From Hydrogenophilaceae bacterium (lineage in GTDB: Bacteria > Pseudomonadota > Gammaproteobacteria > Burkholderiales > Thiobacillaceae): 64,000 nt of DNA. Positions 25,558 to 34,569 of the stretch are shown piece by piece. Position 1 is the stretch's first letter; each line of letters begins with the position of its first letter. A program made the position numbers and the translations under genes. The stretch is from contig JANJWO010000033.1 of NCBI GenBank assembly GCA_024709485.1, positions 1-64,000 of the forward strand, given 5' to 3'. The notes beneath the pieces were generated by a model. The model was not told the DNA's origin, ran no database searches, and saw only the letters and a program-made list of their open reading frames with translations.

Positions 25558-26333
25558 AAAAGCAGGCATGGCTGTTGGCGCTGGCGGTTGTGGCGGGCTG
25601 CGCCGACATGGGCGCCGGCCGCTCCGCGGACTCGACGATGAGCGCGCCGGGGGTGGAGTCCGAGGCGCGTTCGCGCGCCAAGATTTTCACCGAACTCGGC
25701 TTTGCCTATTTCAACCGCAGCCAGATGAAGGTGGCGCTGGACGAAGCGCGCAAGGCCATCGGCATCGACAACCGCTACGGGCCGGCCTATCACCTGCTTG
25801 GGCTGATCTACATGGATCTCGAGGAGGACCGGCTGGCGGAAGACAATTTCCGCAAGGCGCTGGACATCGACCGGGCGGATTCCGATGCGCACAACAGCTA
25901 CGGCTGGTTCATGTGCACGCGCGGACGCTACGACGCAGGCCTTGCCCAGTTTCAGGAGGCCATGCGCAACCCGCTGTATGACAAGCCCGAGCTGGCCATG
26001 ACCAATTCCGGGCTGTGCAGCGAGAAAAAGGGCGACTTGAAGCAGGCGGAGGCCTATTACAACAAGGCGTTGAAGCTGGCGCCGAACGCGCCGCTGCCCA
26101 TCATCAAGCTGGCCGGGCTCAATTTCCGCATGGGCAATCTCAACGAGGCGCAGCGCCTGCTTTCGCGCCATCAGCAAATCTCCCCACCCACGGCCGAGGC
26201 CCTGTGGCTGGGCTTGAAAATCGAACGCAAGCTGGGCGACAAGTCACAGGAAGCGGCATACAACCAGCAGCTGCGCCGCAACTTCCCTGAAGCGCCGGAA
26301 ACGCAATTGCTGCTGCGAGGACAATACGAATGA
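25554..26333 (+). CDS. pilW: Type IV pilus biogenesis/stability lipoprotein PilW (PilF-like)
   Basis: This 259-residue outer-membrane lipoprotein helps secretin (PilQ) assembly in type IV pili. The signal peptide ends at lipobox VVAGC (Cys16). TPR repeats fill the rest: [64 protein letters not shown] and [12 protein letters not shown]-like segments. The position between rlmN and rodZ is the standard one. AAGGAG lies 8 bases before the ATG, which overlaps the rlmN stop. Confidence 0.92.
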
Positions 26334-27193
26334 GCGAGGAAGGACTCGGGATCGGCGCGCGGCTGCGCGCCGCACGCGAGGCGAAAGGCTGGAGCGCGCA
26401 GGAGGCGGGTAGCCGCCTGCGCCTGATGGCGCGCCAGATTCTGGCGATCGAGGCGGAAGATTTTTCCAGGCTGGGGCAGCCGGTATTCGCCCGCGGCTTC
26501 GTGCGCAATTACGCCAAGCTGCTGGGGCTGGACCCGGACGAACTGCTGGATCGAATGACCACCGTCAAGACGGTGCGGGTGCAGGAAGCCGAGAATTTGC
26601 CGTTTACCCCCGGCCAGGATTTCTGGCGCTCGCCCTGGGTGCTGGGGGGCATTTTCGCCGTGATCCTGGTCGTGGCCGTGCCGCTGGGCTTGTACTGGTG
26701 GCTGAGCAGCGGCGAGGAGGCGCCGCCCGTGCCGGCTGTGGAGAAGCCGCTGCCGCCGCCGCCGCCGCCCGCCCCGCAAGTCCAGATCGAAGAGCAGCAG
26801 GCGCCGGAAGCGCCCGCAGCCGAGGCCGAGCCGGCGGGCGCAGCGACACCCGAATCCGCGCCGCCGGCCGCTGCGCCGCCGCCCGCTGCGCCCGCGCCCT
26901 CCACCGCCGCACCCGCGCCGGCTGGGGCGCCGGCCGCCGTCGCCGAGGCGCCGAGCGCCGACCTGCGCCTGCAGTTTGACGAAGTCTCCTGGGTGCAGGT
27001 GCGCGACAGCAGCGGACGCATCGTGCAGTCGGGCCTGAACCCGGCGGGCGCGGCCGTCGATGTCGCCGGCAAGGCGCCTTTCTATCTGGTGGTGGGCAAT
27101 GCCGAGAAGGTGCGCGTGATCTACAAGGGCAAGACCATCGATCTCAAGCCCTTCACTTCCGTCGACGTGGCGCGGCTGACCTTGAACCCATGA
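26330..27193 (+). CDS. rodZ: RodZ-like helix-turn-helix membrane protein (DUF4115)
   Basis: This 287-residue protein has a cytoplasmic helix-turn-helix domain (about 1-75, [20 protein letters not shown]), one transmembrane segment (about 103-125), a Pro/Ala-rich periplasmic linker (about 130-205) and a C-terminal DUF4115 beta domain (from about 210). This is the RodZ architecture, which links MreB to the cell-wall machinery. The linker is low-complexity with runs of proline. The start overlaps the pilW stop and the end overlaps ispG. Confidence 0.9.
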   Translation: MSEEGLGIGARLRAAREAKGWSAQEAGSRLRLMARQILAIEAEDFSRLGQPVFARGFVRNYAKLLGLDPDELLDRMTTVKTVRVQEAENLPFTPGQDFWRSPWVLGGIFAVILVVAVPLGLYWWLSSGEEAPPVPAVEKPLPPPPPPAPQVQIEEQQAPEAPAAEAEPAGAATPESAPPAAAPPPAAPAPSTAAPAPAGAPAAVAEAPSADLRLQFDEVSWVQVRDSSGRIVQSGLNPAGAAVDVAGKAPFYLVVGNAEKVRVIYKGKTIDLKPFTSVDVARLTLNP

Positions 27194-28437
27194 GCGCAAT
27201 ACCCGTGAGCCAGATCGGCTGTTCTTCCCGGCGCAGGCGCCAGGCGCGCATCGGCCATGTACTGGTGGGCGGCGGCGCGCCCATCGTCGTGCAGTCCATG
27301 ACCAATACCGACACCGCGGACGTGGCCGGCACGGTGGCGCAGGTGGCGGATCTGCACCGCGCCGGCTCGGAGCTGGTGCGCATCACCGTCAACACCCTGG
27401 AAGCCGCGCAGGCGGTGCCTGAAATCCGCAACAAGCTCGACGCCCTGGGCGTCGACGTGCCCCTGATCGGCGACTTCCATTTCAACGGCCACAAGCTGCT
27501 GACGCAGGTGCCGGCATGCGCCGCAGCGCTGGCCAAACTCAGGATCAACCCCGGCAACGTCGGGCGCGGCGAGCGGCGCGACGAGCAGTTCGCCACGCTG
27601 ATCGAAATCGCCTGCAAGTACGACAAGCCGGTGCGCATCGGTGTGAACTGGGGCAGCCTCGACCAGGAGCTGGCGGCGCGCATGATGGACGAGAACGCCA
27701 AGCTTGCCGAGCCCGCGGACGCCCGAGACGTGATGTTCCAGGCCATGATCGCCTCCGCGCTGCAGTCGGCGAAGCGCGCCGAGGAACTGGGCCTTGCCGG
27801 CGACAAGATCATCCTGTCGTGCAAGATGAGCGGGGTGCAGGATCTCATCACCGTGTACCGCGACCTCGCCGCGCAGTGCGACTACCCGCTGCACCTCGGC
27901 CTCACCGAAGCCGGCATGGGCAGCAAGGGCATCGTCGCCTCCACCGCGGCGCTGGCGGTGCTGCTGCAGGAAGGCATCGGCGACACGATCCGGGTTTCGC
28001 TGACGCCGGAGCCGGGCGAATCGCGCACCAAGGAGGTGCAGGTGGCGCAGGAGATTCTGCAGACCATGGGCCTCAGGGCGTTCACCCCGCTGGTGACGGC
28101 TTGCCCCGGCTGCGGCCGCACCACCTCCACCGTGTTCCAGGAGCTCGCGCTCAGGATCCAGACCTGGCTCAGGGGCCAGATGCCGGCCTGGCGCGGCGTG
28201 TATCCGGGCGTGGAGGAGATGAAAGTTGCGGTCATGGGCTGTGTGGTCAACGGTCCGGGCGAGTCCAAGCACGCCAACATCGGCATCTCGCTGCCCGGCA
28301 CCGGCGAAGTGCCGGTGGCGCCGGTGTACGTCGACGGCAGGAAGACCGTGACCCTGAAGGGCGACCGCATCGCCGAGGACTTCCAGGCGATCGTGGAAGA
28401 CTACGTGCGCAGCCATTACGGCGCGCAAGAACATTAA
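27190..28437 (+). CDS. ispG: 4-hydroxy-3-methylbut-2-enyl diphosphate synthase (flavodoxin), IspG
   Basis: This 415-residue enzyme makes HMBPP from MEcPP in the non-mevalonate isoprenoid pathway. The N-terminus ([20 protein letters not shown]) begins the TIM-barrel domain. The C-terminal iron-sulfur ligands are CPGCG (two Cys), then [10 protein letters not shown] (Cys) and the conserved Glu. The window also has dxr at 56.9 kb, an earlier step of the pathway. The start overlaps the rodZ stop. A family A repeat directly follows the stop. Confidence 0.97.
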   Translation: MSAIPVSQIGCSSRRRRQARIGHVLVGGGAPIVVQSMTNTDTADVAGTVAQVADLHRAGSELVRITVNTLEAAQAVPEIRNKLDALGVDVPLIGDFHFNGHKLLTQVPACAAALAKLRINPGNVGRGERRDEQFATLIEIACKYDKPVRIGVNWGSLDQELAARMMDENAKLAEPADARDVMFQAMIASALQSAKRAEELGLAGDKIILSCKMSGVQDLITVYRDLAAQCDYPLHLGLTEAGMGSKGIVASTAALAVLLQEGIGDTIRVSLTPEPGESRTKEVQVAQEILQTMGLRAFTPLVTACPGCGRTTSTVFQELALRIQTWLRGQMPAWRGVYPGVEEMKVAVMGCVVNGPGESKHANIGISLPGTGEVPVAPVYVDGRKTVTLKGDRIAEDFQAIVEDYVRSHYGAQEH

Positions 28438-28439
28438 TG

Positions 28440-28515
28440 ACACAGAGGAAACAGAGGGAGCAGAGGAAATCTTTTTTGTCAGGGGTTGCCTCTGTTACCT
28501 CTGCTGCCTCTGTGT
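28440..28515. repeat. Dispersed inverted repeat family A, copy A3
   Basis: The clearest copy. The left arm ACACAGAGGAAACAGAGG (28440-28457) is the near reverse complement of the right arm ending CTGCCTCTGTGT (28504-28515). A T-run (TTTTTT) lies in the loop. It fills almost all the space between ispG and hisS. It could act as a terminator, attenuator or processing site. Confidence 0.75.
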
Positions 28516-28530
28516 GAAATATTTTTTGAT

Positions 28531-29790
28531 ATGAGCAATAACCTGCAAAGCGTCCGCGGCATGAACGACATGCTGCCGCAGGATGCCGACACCTGGCGGT
28601 TTTTCGAGGACACGGTGAAAGCCTGGCTGGCGAGCTACGGCTACCGCGAAATCCGTACGCCCATCCTGGAGCATACCGCGCTGTTCAAGCGCGCCATCGG
28701 CGAGGTGACCGACATCGTCGAGAAGGAAATGTACACCTTCGTCGACGAACTCAACGGCGAGTCGCTGACCCTGCGCCCCGAGGGCACGGCCTCGTGCGTG
28801 CGTTCCGCGATCCAGAACAATCTGCTGTACGACGGCGGCAAGCGCCTGTGGTACATGGGCCCGATGTTCCGCCACGAGCGCCCGCAGAAGGGCCGCTACC
28901 GCCAGTTCCATCAGGTCGGCGTGGAGGCGCTGGGTTTCGCCGGCCCCGACACCGACGCCGAGCACATCCTGATGAGCGCCGATCTGTGGCAGCGGCTGGG
29001 CGTGTCGCCGGTGCTGGAACTCAATACCCTGGGAGATTCTGAGGCGCGCCGCCGCCACCGCGAGCGCCTGATCAAGCACTTCGAGGCCAATCTCGACGTG
29101 CTCGACGAGGACGCCAGGCGCCGCCTGCACAGCAACCCGCTGCGCATCCTCGACACCAAGAACCCGGCGATGCAGGCGCTGGTCGAGGCCGCGCCCAAGC
29201 TCATGGACGACCTCGACGAGGAATCGCTCGCGCATTTCGAGGCGCTGCGGAAGCTTTTGCACGAGCTCGGCATCGCCTACCGCATCAACACCCGCCTGGT
29301 GCGCGGCCTGGACTATTACAATCGCACCGTGTTCGAATGGGTGACCGACAAGCTCGGCGCCCAGGGCACGGTGTGCGCGGGCGGGCGCTTCGACGGCCTG
29401 ATCGGGCAGCTGGGCGGCAAGCCGGCCCCGGCCTGCGGTTTCGCCATGGGCATCGAGCGCCTCTTGGCGCTGCTGGAGATCGAGGGCGTGCAGCCTGCGG
29501 CCTACGCGCCCGATGTCTATCTCGTGCATGCCGGCGAGGCGGCGGCAAGCTGGGCCTGGCAGGTGGCGCGCGGCCTGCGCGGTCGGGGCATCTCGGTCGC
29601 CATGCACGCGGGCGGCGGCAGCTTCAAGTCGCAGATGAAAAAGGCCGACGCCAGCGGCGCGCGCTATGCGGCGGTGATCGGCGACAACGAGGCGGCGACA
29701 AGCAGGCTGATGCTGAAACCGCTGCGCGAGGCCGCGGAACAGGCCAGCCTGGGGCTGGACGAGGCCGTGGATATTTTGTTGCATGGATGA
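28531..29790 (+). CDS. hisS: Histidyl-tRNA synthetase
   Basis: This 419-residue class IIa synthetase charges tRNA-His. Visible motifs: the N-terminal [20 protein letters not shown], motif 2 [17 protein letters not shown], the His-specific [14 protein letters not shown]-like segment (here [14 protein letters not shown]) and [13 protein letters not shown] of motif 3. The C-terminal anticodon-binding domain is complete. The chosen ATG at 28531 gives the family start [10 protein letters not shown]. It lies between copies A3 and A6 of inverted repeats. Confidence 0.97.
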   Translation: MSNNLQSVRGMNDMLPQDADTWRFFEDTVKAWLASYGYREIRTPILEHTALFKRAIGEVTDIVEKEMYTFVDELNGESLTLRPEGTASCVRSAIQNNLLYDGGKRLWYMGPMFRHERPQKGRYRQFHQVGVEALGFAGPDTDAEHILMSADLWQRLGVSPVLELNTLGDSEARRRHRERLIKHFEANLDVLDEDARRRLHSNPLRILDTKNPAMQALVEAAPKLMDDLDEESLAHFEALRKLLHELGIAYRINTRLVRGLDYYNRTVFEWVTDKLGAQGTVCAGGRFDGLIGQLGGKPAPACGFAMGIERLLALLEIEGVQPAAYAPDVYLVHAGEAAASWAWQVARGLRGRGISVAMHAGGGSFKSQMKKADASGARYAAVIGDNEAATSRLMLKPLREAAEQASLGLDEAVDILLHG

Positions 29791-29796
29791 AACTCA

Positions 29797-29889
29797 GAAC
29801 AAGGAGGACAAGAGGACTGGAGTAAGGCGATGTGGAAACGATTCAGGCATGAATAAAAGTTTCCTCTTGTCCTCATGTCCTCTTTGTTC
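29797..29889. repeat. Inverted repeat related to family A, copy A6
   Basis: The left arm GAACAAGGAGGACAAGAGGA (29797-29816) is complementary, with two mismatches, to the right arm ending TCATGTCCTCTTTGTTC (29873-29889). The arms hold AGGACA units rather than CAGAGG units, so it is either a divergent member or a separate family. It lies between hisS and the YfgM-like gene. Confidence 0.55.
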
Positions 29890-29919
29890 AAATAGATAAA
29901 GTCAAACCAAGGAAGCAAG

Positions 29920-30561
29920 ATGGCGGCATTCGATCTGGAAGAACAGGAACAACTTGAAGCGCTGAAAGCGTGGTGGAAGCGCTGGGGCAATTACGTGATT
30001 TACGGCCTCTCCGCGCTGCTGATCGCCGTGGCCGGCTTCCAGTACTGGCGAAGCCATACGGCCGCGCAGTCGGCGGAAGCGGCGGTGCATTTCGAAAACC
30101 TGAACAACGCGCTGGAAGCTGGCGACAACCAGGCCGCCAAGGTGCAGGGCGCGCTGCTGATGGACAAGTACGGCAGCACGCCCTACGCCACGCGCGCCGC
30201 CATGCTGATCGCCAGCCTCAACGTCCAGGGCAAGGATGCGAAAAGCGCCAAGGCGCAGCTGGAATGGGTGATCGAGCGCACCAAGGAGGCCGCATTGCGC
30301 GACGTTTCGCGCCTGCGCCTGGCCGGCCTGCTGCTGGACGAGAAGAATTACGAGGGCGCGCTGAAGCAGTTGAGCGCATCGCACACCGATGCCTACGGGC
30401 CGCGCTTCGACGATCTCAGGGGCGATGTCTATCTGGCCCAGGGCAAGGCCGCCGAGGCGCGCGCAGCTTATTCGGCCGCCTATGCCAGGCTCAAGGAAAG
30501 CGACCCGCTGTACGGCGTGGTGGGAATGAAGCTCGATGCGCTTGGAGGTCCCGCCAAATGA
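29920..30561 (+). CDS. YfgM-like TPR membrane protein (ancillary translocon/BAM partner)
   Basis: This 213-residue protein has a short cytoplasmic N-terminus, one transmembrane segment (about 24-42) and a periplasmic TPR-like domain. It corresponds to YfgM, which associates with SecYEG and periplasmic chaperones in E. coli. The order hisS-yfgM-bamB-der is the standard one. FQYWRSHTAAQSAEAAVHFE and LEWVIERTKEAALRDVSRLR are typical family patterns. The stop overlaps the bamB start by the ATGA pattern. Confidence 0.9.
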   Translation: MAAFDLEEQEQLEALKAWWKRWGNYVIYGLSALLIAVAGFQYWRSHTAAQSAEAAVHFENLNNALEAGDNQAAKVQGALLMDKYGSTPYATRAAMLIASLNVQGKDAKSAKAQLEWVIERTKEAALRDVSRLRLAGLLLDEKNYEGALKQLSASHTDAYGPRFDDLRGDVYLAQGKAAEARAAYSAAYARLKESDPLYGVVGMKLDALGGPAK

Positions 30562-31739
30562 AGAACACCGCGCTTCGCGTTGCGTTCGCCGCCTTGATGA
30601 CTGCCGGCCTGCTGGGCGGCTGCGGCATGCTCGGCAAGACCACCGACACCGTGGCGGGCTGGTTCAGCTTCGGCAAAAAGCGCCTGGCCGAGCCCGCGCC
30701 GCTGGTGCAGTTCGCGCAGCAGCGCGCGATGTCGCGCGCCTGGGCGGCGACGGCGGGCGAAGCCGGACGCGGCATGTTCGAGCCGGCCGTGGACGGCGGC
30801 GCGGTGTTCGCTGCGGGCGAATCCGGGCGCGTGGTGCGCATCAATCTGCAAAGCGGCGCCGAAACCTGGCGCGCCGATACCGGCAGGAAGCTTTCGGCCG
30901 GGGTGGGCGTGGGCTCCGGCCTGGTGCTGGTCGGCGGGCTCAAGGGCGAGCTCATTGCGCTTGACGCGGCGAGCGGCGCCAAGCGCTGGGAAGTCAGCCT
31001 GAGCGGCGTCGCGGTCGCGCCGCCCGCGGTGGACGGCGATCTGGTCGTCGTGCGCACCGGCAACGGCCAGGTGCATGGTCTCAACATCGCCGACGGCAGC
31101 CGCAAGTGGCTTTACTCGCGCCAGCTGCCGGCGTTGTCCCTGCAAGGCGTCTCCGCGCTGGCGATCAAGGACGGCGTGGCCTATGCCGGCTTCCCCGGCG
31201 GCAAGCTGGCGGCGATCCAGCTGTCCAGCGGCCTGCAGGCCTGGGAGGCTTCCGTCAGCATGCCGCGCGGCGCCACCGAGCTCGAGCGCGTGAACGATGT
31301 GGTGGGCACGCCCGCGCTGGACGGGCAGCGCGTGTGCGCCGTGACCTACCAGGGGCGCGTGGCCTGTTTCGACCGCGTCCGCGGCAGTCTGATCTGGGCG
31401 CGCGAAACCTCGAGCGACTCGGGCCTGTCGATGGATGCGCAGTACGTCTATGTCACCGACGACAAGGACGCCGTGACCGCCTATGACAAGGATACCGGCC
31501 GTGCGGCCTGGCGCCAGGACAAGCTCGCCAACCGCAAGCTGACCGCGCCGCTGTCGCTTGGCAAGTACGTGGTGGTTGCCGACCTCGAAGGCTATGTCCA
31601 TCTGATTTCCGCCGAGGACGGCAGCTTCGCCGCGCGCGCGCAGGCCGACGGCCTGGTGCGCGCCGCGCCCATCGACATCGGCCCCGGTTTCGCGGTGCAG
31701 AGCGTGAAAGGCGGCGTGACCGCGTTCAAGCTAAATTAA
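30558..31739 (+). CDS. bamB: Outer membrane assembly lipoprotein BamB
   Basis: This 393-residue lipoprotein of the BAM complex supports beta-barrel insertion. The signal peptide ends at lipobox LLGGC (Cys22). It then shows repeated PQQ-like beta-propeller blades, each with an A-x-D/N-x-x-x-G-x-x-x-W pattern (LIALDAASGAKRWEV, GLNIADGSRKWLY, AIQLSSGLQAWEA, AYDKDTGRAAWRQ). The start overlaps the YfgM-like gene stop. BamA is also in the window (59.4 kb). A family A repeat follows. Confidence 0.94.
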   Translation: MKNTALRVAFAALMTAGLLGGCGMLGKTTDTVAGWFSFGKKRLAEPAPLVQFAQQRAMSRAWAATAGEAGRGMFEPAVDGGAVFAAGESGRVVRINLQSGAETWRADTGRKLSAGVGVGSGLVLVGGLKGELIALDAASGAKRWEVSLSGVAVAPPAVDGDLVVVRTGNGQVHGLNIADGSRKWLYSRQLPALSLQGVSALAIKDGVAYAGFPGGKLAAIQLSSGLQAWEASVSMPRGATELERVNDVVGTPALDGQRVCAVTYQGRVACFDRVRGSLIWARETSSDSGLSMDAQYVYVTDDKDAVTAYDKDTGRAAWRQDKLANRKLTAPLSLGKYVVVADLEGYVHLISAEDGSFAARAQADGLVRAAPIDIGPGFAVQSVKGGVTAFKLN

Positions 31740-31769
31740 TGCCCGGCGACGCCATTTGAGATTCGATTA

Positions 31770-31843
31770 ACACAGAGGAAGCAGTGGGAGCAGAGGAAGG
31801 CATCATTTCTTCTAACCCTCTGTTTCCTCTGATAGCTCTGTGT
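31770..31843. repeat. Dispersed inverted repeat family A, copy A4
   Basis: The left arm ACACAGAGGAAGCAGTGGGA (31770-31789) is opposed by the right arm TTTCCTCTGATAGCTCTGTG (31823-31842), with imperfect pairing. It lies between bamB and der, both on the plus strand. Confidence 0.7.
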
Positions 31844-31855
31844 AGATAGGCTTTT

Positions 31856-33277
31856 ATGCTGCCCACCCTCGTGCTTGTCGGCCGTCCCAATGTCGGCAAG
31901 TCCACTCTCTTCAACCGGCTGACCAAGAGCCGCGATGCCCTGGTGCACGACCAGCCGGGGCTGACGCGCGACCGCCACTACGGCCGCGGGCGGGTGGGCG
32001 ACAAGCCCTATGTGGTGGTGGACACCGGCGGCCTCGAGCCGGTGGCGAAGGACGGCATCCTGCACGAAATGGCGCGCCAGACCCTGCAGGCGATCGACGA
32101 GGCCGACGCGGTGGTGTTCCTGGTCGACGGCCGCCAGGGCCTGACGCCGCAGGACAAGGTCATTGCCGACCGGCTGCGCCGCGCGCGCTGCCCCGTGCAC
32201 CTGGTGGTGAACAAGAGCGAGGGCATGAACCACGCCGTCGTCATTGCGGAATTCCACGAACTGGGCCTGGGCGAGCCGCTGGCGATTTCCGGCGCGCACG
32301 GCGAGGGCGTCAACGATCTCATCGACATCGCGCTGGCGCCGTTCGCGCCCGGGGCCGAAGAAGAGGAAGCGGCGGGCGGCCCGCGCATCGCCATCGTCGG
32401 CCGCCCCAATGCCGGCAAGTCCACCCTGGTCAACGCGCTCTTGGGCGAGGAGCGGGTGATCGCCTTCGACCAGCCCGGCACCACGCGCGATTCCATCTAC
32501 ATCGACTTCGAGCGCGAGGGCAGGCACTACACCCTGATCGACACCGCCGGCGTCAGGAAGCGCGGCAAGGTGTTCGAGGCGGTGGAGAAGTTTTCCGTCA
32601 TCAAGACCCTGCAGGCCATCGAGGACGCCAACGTTGTGGTGCTGGTGCTCGATGCGCAGGCGGAAATCTCCGAGCAGGACGCGCACATCGCCGGCTACAT
32701 CCTGGAGGCCGGGCGTGCGCTGGTGGTGGCGGTCAACAAGTGGGACGGGCTCGACGAGTACACGCGCAGCGGCATCAAGCGCGACCTGGAAAGGAAGCTG
32801 GCCTTCCTGTCGTTCGCGCGCTTCCACTACATTTCCGCGTTGAAGGGCCAGGGCCTCGCCGCGCTGCTGAAAGACGTCGATGCCGCCTACGCCGCGGCCA
32901 TGGCCAAGCTGCCCACGCCGAAGCTGACCCGCGTGCTGCTCGCCGCCACCGCCCAGCATTCGCCGCCGAAATCCGGGCTGTTCCGGCCCAAGCTCAAGTT
33001 CGCGCACCAGGGCGGCAGCAATCCGCCCGTCATCGTCATCCACGGCAACGCCGTGGGCAACGTGCAGCGTGACTATCAGCGCTATCTGGAAAACACTTTC
33101 CGCGAGGCCTTCAAGTTGCAGGGCACGCCGCTCAGGATCGAGTTCAAGGACGGCAGCAATCCCTTCGAGGGGCGCAAGGCCAAGCCGCCCACCGAGCGCG
33201 AACTCAACAAGGCGCGGCGCGAGAAACGCTTCCGCCGCCGGAAATTCGGCGCGGACACCAAGGGCACGCGCAGCTGA
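31856..33277 (+). CDS. der: Ribosome biogenesis GTPase Der (EngA)
   Basis: This 473-residue protein has two tandem GTPase domains and a C-terminal KH-like domain, and acts in 50S subunit assembly. G1 motifs are GRPNVGKST (near residue 9) and GRPNAGKST (near 182). G3 motifs DTGGL and DTAGV, and G4 motifs NKSE and NKWD, are present, although NKSE deviates from NKxD. The arginine-rich C-terminus ([19 protein letters not shown]) is usual. It ends the ndk-to-der block. Confidence 0.96.
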   Translation: MLPTLVLVGRPNVGKSTLFNRLTKSRDALVHDQPGLTRDRHYGRGRVGDKPYVVVDTGGLEPVAKDGILHEMARQTLQAIDEADAVVFLVDGRQGLTPQDKVIADRLRRARCPVHLVVNKSEGMNHAVVIAEFHELGLGEPLAISGAHGEGVNDLIDIALAPFAPGAEEEEAAGGPRIAIVGRPNAGKSTLVNALLGEERVIAFDQPGTTRDSIYIDFEREGRHYTLIDTAGVRKRGKVFEAVEKFSVIKTLQAIEDANVVVLVLDAQAEISEQDAHIAGYILEAGRALVVAVNKWDGLDEYTRSGIKRDLERKLAFLSFARFHYISALKGQGLAALLKDVDAAYAAAMAKLPTPKLTRVLLAATAQHSPPKSGLFRPKLKFAHQGGSNPPVIVIHGNAVGNVQRDYQRYLENTFREAFKLQGTPLRIEFKDGSNPFEGRKAKPPTERELNKARREKRFRRRKFGADTKGTRS

Positions 33278-33297
33278 GCGCCGCTTGAATAAACCCG

Positions 33298-33324
33298 CTT
33301 GAATCGCGCATAAAGAGATTCAAG
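33298..33324. repeat. Short inverted repeat
   Basis: CTTGAATC (33298-33305) and GATTCAAG (33317-33324) form a perfect 8-bp inverted repeat with an 11-base loop, in the spacer between der and the GalT-like gene. There is no T-run, so it may be a binding site rather than a terminator. Confidence 0.35.
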
Positions 33325-33379
33325 TCAGAAATTTCCGCGATCCCGCTATGCTCTGCGTTCTGTTGAAGAGTGACGAGCC

Positions 33380-34492
33380 ATGAGCGAAAAAGAAATCCGG
33401 GAAATCCGTTTGAACCCCATCGTGCCGACCGAGTCGGTGCTGGTGGCCACCGCGCGCTCCATGCGCCCCAAGAAGGCCGAGGACCTCGCCCCGCGCGACA
33501 CCCGCAAGCACGTGGAGACCTGCCCCTTCTGCCGCGGCAACGAGGACAAGACGCCGCCGGAAATCTTCCGCGTCGACGGCGAGGACGGCAACTGGGAACT
33601 GCGCCTGGTGCCCAATCTCTACCCGGTGCTGGGCGACGACCGCGAGAACGCCAATTTCACCTTCGGCCTGCAGCAGACCATCGACGGCTACGGGCGCCAC
33701 GAGGTGTTCGTCGACCACCCCGACCACGGCGCCGCCGTGCAGGACATGAGCGAGGCGCACATCGAGAAGATGTTCCGCGCCTACCGCCGGCGCATGGGCG
33801 AACTGTACGAATCCGACCCGCGCCTGAAATACGTGCTGGTGTTCAAGAACTTCGGCCCCGCCGCTGGCGCCTCGATTCCGCACACCCACAGCCAGATCAT
33901 CGCCATGCCGGTGGTGCCGGTCAACGTCGAAGCCGAGGTGAGGAACAGCGCCGAGTATTTCCGCAAGCACCACCGCTGCATCTTCTGCGCGCTGGTCGAT
34001 GAGGCGCTTACCTTCGAGGCCACCATCTACGACCGCGCCTCCGGCGAGATCAGGCGCAAGGTCGACGTCGGCCAGTACGTGATCGAGCGCGGCCAGCATT
34101 TCATCGCCGTGAAGCCCTTCGCCAGCCGCTTCGAGTGGGAAGTGCACATCCTGCCGCTGGTGCACTCCGCCGAGTTCCTCGACACCCCGGACGACTGGCT
34201 GCCCGACCTCGCCCGCGTCATGCGCCGCACCATGGCCAGGCTCGACGCCGTCATCGGCGGCGCGCAGTACAACTTCTTCCTGCACTCTGTGCCGCATGGC
34301 GGCACAGCATCCAGCCATGGCGCGCCGCATGGCGAAGAAACCGGCGCGCATGCGGCGAGCTACCACTGGCACCTGGAAATCTGCCCGCGCACCTCCATCC
34401 CCACCGGCTTCGAGCTGGGCTCGGGCCTGTTTGTCAACACCATCAGCCCCGAAGGCGCCGCGCAGAAGCTGCGGGAGGTGGATATAGATTGA
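33380..34492 (+). CDS. Galactose-1-phosphate uridylyltransferase-like protein with a His-rich insertion
   Basis: This 370-residue protein belongs to the GalT branch of the HIT superfamily, which transfers nucleotidyl groups between sugar phosphates. Two zinc-binding pairs C48/C51 (CPFC) and C200/C203 (CIFC) and the active-site triad HTHSQ (H168, H170, Q172) are present, plus YHWHLEICPR near residue 330. Residues 302-331 include a Gly/His-rich insertion, HGGTASSHGAPHGEETGAH, which I do not recall in typical GalT. No galE or galK is nearby, so the substrate may not be galactose. GAAGAGTGACGAGCC precedes the ATG. The gene sits between der and the c-di-GMP gene. Confidence 0.85.
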   Translation: MSEKEIREIRLNPIVPTESVLVATARSMRPKKAEDLAPRDTRKHVETCPFCRGNEDKTPPEIFRVDGEDGNWELRLVPNLYPVLGDDRENANFTFGLQQTIDGYGRHEVFVDHPDHGAAVQDMSEAHIEKMFRAYRRRMGELYESDPRLKYVLVFKNFGPAAGASIPHTHSQIIAMPVVPVNVEAEVRNSAEYFRKHHRCIFCALVDEALTFEATIYDRASGEIRRKVDVGQYVIERGQHFIAVKPFASRFEWEVHILPLVHSAEFLDTPDDWLPDLARVMRRTMARLDAVIGGAQYNFFLHSVPHGGTASSHGAPHGEETGAHAASYHWHLEICPRTSIPTGFELGSGLFVNTISPEGAAQKLREVDID

Positions 34493-34569
34493 GACAATAG
34501 TGCGGGTTTTGCCGGGCGCGCTGTATTATCCAGGCAGGAGTTAGGGAGTTATAACAAGGAGCAGCGAGT

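Noticed and set aside
28440-28515. CRISPR or tandem array
   Set aside because: The CAGAGG units form the two arms of a single inverted repeat, with no regular repeats and spacers and no cas genes.
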